From an uncultured Collinsella sp. (GTDB lineage Bacteria > Actinomycetota > Coriobacteriia > Coriobacteriales > Coriobacteriaceae), in the NCBI GenBank assembly GCA_958438955.1, contig CAUBTS010000064.1, forward strand, positions 1 to 11,207: a DNA stretch of 11,207 nt, read 5' to 3'. How positions within the stretch are numbered: position 1 is the stretch's first letter; each line of letters begins with the position of its first letter. A program made the translations under genes and the position numbers. Below are positions 5,735 to 11,207 of the stretch, piece by piece. The notes under the pieces were generated by a model, which made no database searches, was not told the DNA's origin, and was given only the letters and a program-made list of their open reading frames with translations.

Positions 5735-6232
5735 CTATTCCTCGCAGGGAAGGTCGCGCAGGGCCCGGCGCTCAAAGATACGGAAGATCTGCGTATACCA
5801 CAGGTCCTGCGTCGCCTGCGGCTTTACCAGGATGGTATCGACGCCGGCGAAATTACCGCTCCACACGTCAGTGTAGAGCTGATCACCGATCAGCACCGCC
5901 TCGTCGACCGTGGCGCCGAGGCGCTTAAGACCCGCCTTGAGGGCAAACGGCGCCGGCTTCATGGCGTGGCTGATGGCCTCGAGTCCCAGCTCGCGTGCTG
6001 ATGCCATGACCTGGTCGCGATGCCAGTTGTTGGACACCATGCACAGCTTAAAGCCTTTGGCGCGGGCGGTATCGAGCCAAGCGGAAACCGCGGCGGGAAC
6101 CTGCTCGGTGTCGCGCGGCACCAGGGTGTTATCGCGATCGAGCAGAATGGCGCGTTTGCCGTCGGCCCAAAGGGTATCAAGGTCGATGCGATCGACCGAG
6201 GCAACGTAACGTTTGGGGCTAAAAATCCTCAT
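5735..6232 (-). CDS. YqeG family HAD phosphatase (subfamily IIIA)
   Basis: 165 aa, the family's usual size. HAD motifs are in order: motif I LLDRDNTL (30-37) with D32 as nucleophile and D34 as acid/base; motif II VSNN (66-69) with S67; motif III K92 in MKPAP; motif IV GDQLYTDVWSGN (116-127) with D117 and D122. The N-terminus PKRYVASVDRIDLDTL matches the YqeG pattern of a short leader before motif I. Related fungal Gep4 dephosphorylates phosphatidylglycerophosphate, so a lipid phosphatase role is possible, but the bacterial substrate is not established. ATG at 6232 comes one nt after the mltG stop. A longer in-frame start inside mltG was rejected because the extra residues are arginine-rich shadow translation. 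In Bacillus subtilis yqeG also sits near a shikimate gene (aroE). Confidence 0.9.
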   Translation of the reverse strand: MRIFSPKRYVASVDRIDLDTLWADGKRAILLDRDNTLVPRDTEQVPAAVSAWLDTARAKGFKLCMVSNNWHRDQVMASARELGLEAISHAMKPAPFALKAGLKRLGATVDEAVLIGDQLYTDVWSGNFAGVDTILVKPQATQDLWYTQIFRIFERRALRDLPCEE

Positions 6233-6233
6233 G

Positions 6234-7667
6234 CTAATTCCAAGACTGTTGATGCTCTTCGTAGGTTTGCGAGAAGTACTCCTCGTCCTGCGTAATGTAG
6301 AAATACAGGTCATCGGAGTCGGTCGGCTCAAGCGTGGCCTTGAGTGCCTCGAGCGACGGAGAGCAGATGGGCGTGGGCGGAAGGCCCTCGTGCTTATAGG
6401 TGTTATACGGACTATCGCTCTGCAGGTCGTCGGCGGTAACCTCGCCACCGGTGACATACATCATGGTCGCATCGCTGTTGAGATAGCGCAGACCGTCGAG
6501 CTTGCCGGCAAGGCGGTTGTAGAAGACCGAGGCCACGTGCGCGCGCTGGTCGGCGTTGAGGCCCTCGCGCTCAACGATAGAGGCCAAGTTGACGATGTCG
6601 TAGTCGGACATCTCCACGCCATAGCGCTCCTTAATCTTGGCTTCGCAGTTCGCAAAGTCAAGCGACTTGTACTCGGTCTTAAACTGATCGAGCATAGCGC
6701 GAATCACGCCATCGGCCGTCGGCGAATCACCCAACGAATAGGTCTTGGGGAACAAGAAACCCTCGAGCGAGTCGTTAGCGGCGCCCTTAAGGAAGCTATA
6801 GTCGTCCACGTAGTTGGAGGCCTTGGCCTGGTTGAGGAAGTCTTCCTTAGAGATGCTGTCGTAGGCCTGGGCCACACGGTCAGCGACTTGATCGACCGTC
6901 AGGCCCTCAGGGATAGTCAGCGCATTGGAGCCCGCGTTGGGGCCTTCCATGAGCTGCTGAACAACCTTGGTCGCATCCATGAGTGTGGTGAACGAATAAT
7001 CACCAGGCTTGAGCGACATATCGGCGTTGAGCTTTTTCACCGCCGCATAATAATCCTTGGGATTTTCGACGATATGATTCTCGGAGAGAATCGAAGCGAT
7101 GCTGTCACCCGAGGCACCGTCGGGAATCGTGATAGTAACCTGCTGGCCTGCAACGACTTTCGCACCCTCACCGCCAAAGAAGCCCTTGAAGGCTGGCACG
7201 ACAAAGAAAACGATCGCGACAAGCGCAAGCACGGCAACAACGACACCGATAATCATAGGCACCGGGGAGCTTTTCTTTTGAGCACCGCGACGAGCATGCG
7301 TGTTGTAGCTCGAGCGGGTCGCCGGAGCAACGCCATGCGAACCACGAGCGTGATGCGAATGCGATTGGGGGGCCTGCGTTCGCTGGGTAGGTGCCTGCTG
7401 CTTAAAGCGGGTGCCGCCTGCAGGCTGGGCCGTACGAGCAGTGGGCTGCTGAGCCGCGTGAGAAGCCGAATGCTGAACCGAACGAGCAGAAGGCTGCTGA
7501 CCCGTCCGTTGAACAGGTTGGGCCGAACGAGAGAAGGACTGCGCCGGGCGCGCGGCAGGCTGAGCTGCGCGCTGCGTCGGCTGTGCCGGACGCTGGCCAG
7601 GCTGGGCAGGGCGCGACGCCGGCTGCTGTGTACGATTCGGCTGGCGCGGATCGGAAGCACTAGGCAT
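6234..7667 (-). CDS. mltG: Endolytic murein transglycosylase MltG (YceG-like) with long disordered N-terminal tail
   Basis: 477 aa. Residues 1-135 are a cytoplasmic tail rich in Gln, Ala, Pro, Arg and Ser. One membrane helix follows at about 137-159 (PMIIGVVVAVLALVAIVFF). The extracellular part has a LysM-like region (about 170-245, with SLKPGDYSF) and the YceG catalytic domain: LEGFLFPKTY (301-310), LASIVEREG (361-369) with probable catalytic E366, VASVFYNRL (378-386), and SPYNTYKHEGLPPTPICSP (419-437). MltG cuts nascent glycan strands and sets their length near the peptidoglycan polymerases. ATG at 7667 has AGGAGG six nt upstream. It overlaps ruvX by 8 nt and ends one nt before the yqeG-family gene. 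The alaS-ruvX-mltG order matches mycobacteria. The tail is longer than in E. coli MltG (about 340 aa in total). Confidence 0.95.
   Translation of the reverse strand: MPSASDPRQPNRTQQPASRPAQPGQRPAQPTQRAAQPAARPAQSFSRSAQPVQRTGQQPSARSVQHSASHAAQQPTARTAQPAGGTRFKQQAPTQRTQAPQSHSHHARGSHGVAPATRSSYNTHARRGAQKKSSPVPMIIGVVVAVLALVAIVFFVVPAFKGFFGGEGAKVVAGQQVTITIPDGASGDSIASILSENHIVENPKDYYAAVKKLNADMSLKPGDYSFTTLMDATKVVQQLMEGPNAGSNALTIPEGLTVDQVADRVAQAYDSISKEDFLNQAKASNYVDDYSFLKGAANDSLEGFLFPKTYSLGDSPTADGVIRAMLDQFKTEYKSLDFANCEAKIKERYGVEMSDYDIVNLASIVEREGLNADQRAHVASVFYNRLAGKLDGLRYLNSDATMMYVTGGEVTADDLQSDSPYNTYKHEGLPPTPICSPSLEALKATLEPTDSDDLYFYITQDEEYFSQTYEEHQQSWN
7419..7667 (-). repeat. Low-complexity coding region: degenerate RPAQP-type repeats in the MltG tail
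   Basis: MltG residues 1-83 contain many imperfect copies of a five-residue unit such as RPAQP, QRPAQP, QRAAQP, ARPAQ, RSAQP and RTAQP. The strong Arg and near absence of acidic residues make this tail basic and probably disordered, next to the inner face of the membrane. Such repeats may vary in copy number between strains. Confidence 0.75.
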
Positions 7668-8088
7668 GCGAAACCTCCTCGTTTTTACGATCGAGCCACG
7701 TCTGCAAAAACAGGCTGGCGGCAATCATGTCGATCTTGCCCCTCATCTGCTTTTCGTTGAGTCCCTGCTCGCGCAGGATACGCTTGGCCTCTTGCGAGGA
7801 CAGACGCTCGTCCTCAAACTCCAACGGAAGATCGAGCTCGTCGGCAATCTTTTGCGCCACAGCGGCAACGCGCTCGGCCTGAGGGCCGGGCTCACCGGCC
7901 ATGGTCAGGGGACGTCCGCTTACCAGGATGTCGGGCTCATAGTCCTCAACCAGGTAGCGGAACGTCTTGGCCATACCGGTGACCTCGGCAGCCGGAAGCA
8001 CCTTGACGGGCATCGCCATCTTGCCATCACGGCTCGAGACGGCAATGCCGATCCTGGTCTCCCCTATGTCCAGCGCAAGCGCGACCAC
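7660..8088 (-). CDS. ruvX: RuvX/YqgF family nuclease (putative Holliday junction resolvase, pre-16S rRNA processing)
   Basis: 142 aa, the family's size. RNase H-like motifs: ALDIGETRIGIAVSS (5-19) with D7, LVSGRPLTMAGEPGPQAERV (55-74), DERLSSQEA (93-101) with acidic D93/E94, and KIDMIAASLFLQTWLD (118-133) with D120. In E. coli YqgF is needed for 5' maturation of 16S rRNA; Holliday junction resolution has been reported for mycobacterial homologues. The start is GTG at 8088, 17 nt after the alaS stop, with only a weak AAGAAG upstream, so translation may depend on coupling with alaS. It overlaps mltG by 8 nt. The position between alaS and mltG is conserved in actinobacteria. Confidence 0.94.
   Translation of the reverse strand: MVALALDIGETRIGIAVSSRDGKMAMPVKVLPAAEVTGMAKTFRYLVEDYEPDILVSGRPLTMAGEPGPQAERVAAVAQKIADELDLPLEFEDERLSSQEAKRILREQGLNEKQMRGKIDMIAASLFLQTWLDRKNEEVSHA
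7674..7679 (-). promoter_or_regulatory. mltG ribosome binding site (AGGAGG)
   Basis: AGGAGG six nt before the mltG ATG at 7667, inside the 3' end of ruvX. It fixes the start against the longer in-frame candidate at 7724. Confidence 0.8.
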
Positions 8089-8105
8089 AGTGACTTCTTA
8101 GATTC

Positions 8106-10763
8106 TTAGGCGCCGAGTGCGGTCTTAGCGGCCGCGAGGGCATCGGCGATACCGGCAGCGTTCTTGCCACCGGCCTGGGCCATGTTGGGACGGCCACCAC
8201 CGCGACCGTCAACCAGGCCCGCGATCTGCTTGATCACGTTACCGGCGTGGAAACCGGCCTTGACGGCGTCATCGGAGCCGGCAGCGAGCAGGGCCGGAGT
8301 GCCCTTCTCAGTCACGCTGGCGACGACACAAGCGACAGGGCCGGCGACCTTCTGATGCACGGTATCCCATACGTTGCGGAGGTCGGCAGCCTCAAGGCCC
8401 TGGAGCTCAGCGACAACGAGCTTATAGCCGTCGAGCTCGACGGCGACCTCGATGGCGCTGGAGATGGCGTCGGAGGAGCCACCGGTCAGAGCCTTCTTGA
8501 GCTTATTGGACGTCTCGCGCAGCTCGGCCTGCAGGTTCTCCACGCGAGCGGGAACCTCATCCACGCGGCACTTGAGCGCAGTAGCAGCGGCGTCAACGAG
8601 TGCCAGGCGGTCGGCCATATAGTCGAGGGCACCCTTAGAGGTCACGGCCTCGATACGGCGGACATTGGAGCCCGTGGAGGACTCGGAAATGATCTTGAAC
8701 AGGCCGATCTCGGCGGTGTTGACAGCGTGTGTGCCACCGCAGAGCTCGCGGGAGAACGGCTGGTCCTCAGCGCCCACGGAGACAACGCGGACGACGTCAC
8801 CGTACTTCTCGCCAAACAGGGCGACAGCGCCGGCAGCCTTAGCCTCGTCGATGCCCATGACACGGGTCACGACCGGCTTGGAAGCGAAGATCTGCTGGTT
8901 GACCAGGTCCTCGACAGCCTTGAGCTGCTCGGAGGACAGGGCCTCGAAGTGTGTAAAGTCAAAGCGCAGGTGCTCGGGCGTCACCAGCGAGCCGGCCTGG
9001 GAGACGTGCTCGCCCAGGACCTGCTTAAGGGCAGCGTCGAGCAGGTGCGTGGCGGTGTGGTTGCGGCGCAGGAAGCCACGGCGCTCGGCGTCGAGCGCCG
9101 CGGTCACAGCGGCACCGACGGTCAGCGTGCCCTCGGCAACGTGCGCGACGTGGGCATACAGGCCGTTGTGGTTCTTGGTATCGGAAACGGTAAGAACAAC
9201 GCCCTCGGCGGAAAGCTTTCCGGCATCGCCCTGCTGGCCACCCATCTCGGCGTAGAACGGGGTGCGGTCGAGCACGACCTCGACGTCCTCGCCGGCGGCA
9301 GCGGACTCGACGGACTCGCCGTTGCGCACGATGGCGACAACCTTGGCGCCCTCGATCACATCGTTGTCATAGCCGTCGAACTCGGTCGCTGCGACCTTGT
9401 CGGAAAGCTCGACCCACACATCGTTGAAGCTGCCCCAGGCATCGCCCTTTGCGTTAGCGCGGGCGCGGGCCTTCTGGTCCTCCATGCAGGCGGTAAAGCC
9501 GTCCATGTCGACATCGTGGCCAGCGGTGCCGGCGATCTCGACGGTCAGGTCGATGGGGAAACCAAAGGTGTCGTGCAGCTTAAAGGCAACATCGCCCGGA
9601 AGCACAGCACCCTCGGCAAGCGCTGCCAGGGCCTCATCCAGGTAGACGCGACCGTTGTCGAGCGTCGTGGAGAAACGCTCCTCCTCGGAGGCGACGATAC
9701 CCTTGACGAGCGCGACGTTCTTGAGCAGCTCAGGATAGGCCTCGCCCATCTGAGCGTTGACCTCGTCGATGAACTTGGTCAGGAAGGCACCCTCGATACC
9801 CAGCAGGCGACCGTGGAACACGGCACGGCGGAGCAGACGGCGCAGGACGTACTCGCGACCCTCGTTACCGGGCAGGATGCCGTCAGAGATCATAAAGTCG
9901 ACGGCACGGGAGTGATCGGCGATGATGCGCAGCGAGCGGCTGGCGCCGGAGTAATCATCGGCGTCATAGGTCTTGCCGCTGATCTCCTCGCCCAGCTTGA
10001 TGAGATGCTGCATCAAGTCGCCGTCGTAATTGGCGGTCTTGTGCTGCATGATGGCGGCCATGCGCTCCAGGCCCATGCCCGTATCGAGGTTGCGGTGCGG
10101 CAGCTCCGGCATGGAGCCGTCCTCCTGACGGTCGTACTGGGTAAACACAAGGTTCCAGAACTCAAGGAAGCGGTCGCAGTCGCAGCCAGGCTTGCAGTCG
10201 GGGCTGCCGCAGCCGACCTCCTCGCCCATGTCAAAGTAGATCTCGGAGCACGGACCGCAGGGGCCGGTGGGGCCAGCGGCCCAGAAGTTGTCGTCCTCGC
10301 CCAGGCGGGAGATGTGGTCCTCGGCAACGCCCAGAGAACGCCACACGTCGTGGGTCTCGTCGTCCTCGGTAAAGACGGTAAAGTACAGGCGGTCGAGCGG
10401 CAGCTTGAACTCCTTGGTGATGAGCTCAAAGGCCCATGCGCAAGCCTGCTCCTTGGAGACGCCGCCAAAAGAGAAATCGCCGAGCATCTCGAAGAACGAC
10501 AGGTGACGACCGTCCTCGCCGATGCAATCGATGTCGTTGGTGCGAACGCACTTCTGGCAAGAGATCGCGCCGATCTCCTTCATGGTCTTTTTGCCCTGGT
10601 AGTACTCCTTAAACTGGTTCATGCCGGCGTTGGCAAGCAGCAGCGAGGGATCATCGGGGACGAGGGACGAAGAAGGATAGAGCTTAAGACCGCGCTCCTC
10701 AAAGAAGTTGAGGAACTTGGAGCGGATCTCGGCCGTAGTCATTGACGGGTAGTCAGCACTCAT
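8106..10763 (-). CDS. alaS: Alanine--tRNA ligase
   Basis: 885 aa, full length. The class II catalytic domain is at about 10-260: FFEERGLKLYPSSSLVPDD (20-38), LLANAGMNQFK (42-52), CQKCVRTNDID (69-79), GRHLSFFEMLGDFSFG (85-100) and LDTGMGLERMA (226-236). The tRNA-recognition domain follows. The editing domain has zinc-site HTATH (569-573) and CGGTH (675-679), which clear mischarged Ser and Gly. The C-terminal DHHA1 domain ends with GRGGGRPNMAQAGG (853-866). A Cys-rich insertion CGSPDCKPGCDCD (185-197) lies in the catalytic domain. ATG at 10763 is chosen because GAGGAG lies nine nt upstream and it gives the family N-terminus; a longer frame to 10853 would read through the leader. It is the first gene of the unit that continues into ruvX. 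Confidence 0.98.
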   Translation of the reverse strand: MSADYPSMTTAEIRSKFLNFFEERGLKLYPSSSLVPDDPSLLLANAGMNQFKEYYQGKKTMKEIGAISCQKCVRTNDIDCIGEDGRHLSFFEMLGDFSFGGVSKEQACAWAFELITKEFKLPLDRLYFTVFTEDDETHDVWRSLGVAEDHISRLGEDDNFWAAGPTGPCGPCSEIYFDMGEEVGCGSPDCKPGCDCDRFLEFWNLVFTQYDRQEDGSMPELPHRNLDTGMGLERMAAIMQHKTANYDGDLMQHLIKLGEEISGKTYDADDYSGASRSLRIIADHSRAVDFMISDGILPGNEGREYVLRRLLRRAVFHGRLLGIEGAFLTKFIDEVNAQMGEAYPELLKNVALVKGIVASEEERFSTTLDNGRVYLDEALAALAEGAVLPGDVAFKLHDTFGFPIDLTVEIAGTAGHDVDMDGFTACMEDQKARARANAKGDAWGSFNDVWVELSDKVAATEFDGYDNDVIEGAKVVAIVRNGESVESAAAGEDVEVVLDRTPFYAEMGGQQGDAGKLSAEGVVLTVSDTKNHNGLYAHVAHVAEGTLTVGAAVTAALDAERRGFLRRNHTATHLLDAALKQVLGEHVSQAGSLVTPEHLRFDFTHFEALSSEQLKAVEDLVNQQIFASKPVVTRVMGIDEAKAAGAVALFGEKYGDVVRVVSVGAEDQPFSRELCGGTHAVNTAEIGLFKIISESSTGSNVRRIEAVTSKGALDYMADRLALVDAAATALKCRVDEVPARVENLQAELRETSNKLKKALTGGSSDAISSAIEVAVELDGYKLVVAELQGLEAADLRNVWDTVHQKVAGPVACVVASVTEKGTPALLAAGSDDAVKAGFHAGNVIKQIAGLVDGRGGGRPNMAQAGGKNAAGIADALAAAKTALGA

Positions 10764-10772
10764 AGAGGGAAT

Positions 10773-10778
10773 CTCCTC
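10773..10778 (-). promoter_or_regulatory. alaS ribosome binding site (GAGGAG)
   Basis: GAGGAG nine nt before the ATG at 10763. It supports this start over the upstream frame extension and over the internal ATG seven codons later. Confidence 0.75.
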
Positions 10779-10809
10779 GGTTTCACATCGAAACAGTTCA
10801 AACGTAACG

Positions 10810-10837
10810 ATATTACCATCCCACCGCGCCTGTGCAA
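10810..10837 (-). promoter_or_regulatory. Candidate promoter for the alaS operon
   Basis: On the minus strand TTGCAC (10837-10832) and TAATAT (10815-10810) are 16 nt apart; the -10 matches four of six consensus bases. The predicted leader is only about 40 nt, too short for a T-box riboswitch. The -35 overlaps the T-run of the preceding terminator. The hexamers are weak, so the call rests largely on position. Confidence 0.4.
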
Positions 10838-10865
10838 AAAAGAGGGTCGCCAAACAGCGACCCTC
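10836..10865 (-). terminator. Intrinsic terminator of the gene upstream of alaS
   Basis: A perfect nine-bp stem (GAGGGTCGC 10842-10850 with GCGACCCTC 10857-10865), a six-nt loop, then six T residues on the minus strand (10841-10836). It lies about 50 nt after the stop of the partial gene and isolates it from alaS. Confidence 0.88.
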
Positions 10866-10914
10866 CAGCGAAATTGCATGTTAGCACGTATGAATGTTAA
10901 CCCGAATTACCCCG

Positions 10915-11207
10915 CTAGTTGTCGTCATCGTCCATGGAGCCGTCGATACCGGTTTTGGTATCGTCGTCCGAGTTGGAGTCATCGTCCTTGGCAAAGGGGA
11001 TCTTGAAGAAGCCCGTGGCATCGGGTTGCAGACCTGAGAGCTTGATCCAGGGATTATCGAGCTCGGGCTTGGGCATGGCCTTGGCCTCGGGCGCAGTCTC
11101 GTTGCCGATGAGCTCGGACTCGTAGATGAAGGTGTCGTCGCCGAGCGCGTCGTAGGCGGCGACCGGGTTGCCATCGGCATCGCGGTACGGCGTGCCCTTA
11201 AACACGG
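10915..11207 (-). CDS. Unrecognised protein, C-terminal fragment with Asp-rich tail
   Basis: An open frame enters from the right edge and stops with TAG at 10917-10915, giving about 96 residues. It begins VFKGTPYRDADGNPVAAYDA (a GTG at 11205 encodes this V, but it is probably internal because the frame is still open at the edge). The middle includes ALGDDTFIYESELIGNE, then a Pro-rich stretch (EAKAMPKPELDNPWIKLSGL). The last 25 or so residues are strongly acidic (KDDDSNSDDDTKTGIDG, then MDDDDN). There is no membrane segment in the visible part. I do not recognise the family. The gene ends about 50 nt before a strong terminator, so it is the last gene of its own unit. The frame is supported by the lack of stops and the correctly placed terminator. 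Confidence 0.7.
   Translation of the reverse strand, partial: VFKGTPYRDADGNPVAAYDALGDDTFIYESELIGNETAPEAKAMPKPELDNPWIKLSGLQPDATGFFKIPFAKDDDSNSDDDTKTGIDGSMDDDDN

Noticed and set aside
6233..6457. 75-residue N-terminal extension of the yqeG-family protein into mltG
   Set aside because: The extra residues are Arg/Pro/Ser-rich shadow translation of mltG. ATG at 6232 directly follows the mltG stop and gives the family length.
7419..7667. CRISPR-like or tandem DNA repeat array
   Set aside because: The repeats are short, imperfect, coding and lack unique spacers of constant length; they reflect the RPAQP-rich MltG tail.
6213..7760. 515-codon plus-strand open frame opposite mltG
   Set aside because: In register with mltG codons; its end is an Arg/Leu-rich translation of the MltG low-complexity tail. 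No ribosome binding site or family signature.
8247..10745. 832-codon plus-strand open frame opposite alaS
   Set aside because: It is exactly in codon register with alaS, so it is open only because alaS avoids TTA, CTA and TCA. Its translation is repetitive in Leu, Val, Gly and Asp and matches no family pattern, whereas the minus strand is clearly AlaS.
10764..10835. T-box or other riboswitch leader before alaS
   Set aside because: Only about 72 nt lie between the terminator and the alaS start, too short for a T-box specifier and antiterminator, and no such elements are visible.
10764..10853. 30-residue N-terminal extension of alaS
   Set aside because: It would run through the leader and part of the terminator hairpin, and the family N-terminus plus a good ribosome binding site fit the ATG at 10763.

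Overview
This 11.2 kb window is dense bacterial chromosome with every supported gene on the minus strand, so transcription runs from high to low coordinates. Moderately high GC, frequent G/C-ending codons, strong AGGAGG-type ribosome binding sites and the gene order (alaS-ruvX-mltG ... aroK-aroB position-pepP-efp-nusB ... tlyA-nadK) suggest an actinobacterium. The proteins look most like Coriobacteriia (Collinsella or a relative). The taxon is inferred from gene order and general protein resemblance, not from a database match.

Layout in the direction of transcription. (1) 11207-10836: the C-terminal end of an unrecognised protein with an Asp-rich tail, closed by a good intrinsic terminator. 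(2) 10837-4087: a tight run alaS, ruvX, mltG, yqeG-family phosphatase, aroK and a degenerate aroB-like gene. The junctions range from an 8-nt overlap to a 17-nt gap, so this is probably one operon with a candidate promoter just before alaS. (3) 4086-2760: a 132-bp spacer with a candidate promoter and small repeats, then an M24 Xaa-Pro aminopeptidase (pepP) and an intrinsic terminator. (4) 2748-1: a promoter with a perfect TATAAT, then efp, an Asp23 family gene, nusB, xseB, tlyA and the first 15 codons of a probable NAD kinase gene cut by the window edge.

Most genes are housekeeping: tRNA charging (AlaS), rescue of polyproline-stalled ribosomes (EF-P), rRNA transcription and methylation (NusB, TlyA), DNA or rRNA processing (RuvX, XseB), cell-wall chain termination (MltG), peptide turnover (PepP) and NAD(P) metabolism.

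The most unusual content is the gene at 4087-5196. It occupies the place of aroB between aroK and pepP and is recognisably a 3-dehydroquinate synthase homologue. However, it has lost the glycine-rich NAD motif, all three metal ligands and catalytic lysines, so it is probably a pseudoenzyme. The aroE, aroC and aroQ genes found in the corresponding mycobacterial cluster are absent here. I found no CRISPR array, insertion sequence, tRNA, rRNA, phage or defence genes.
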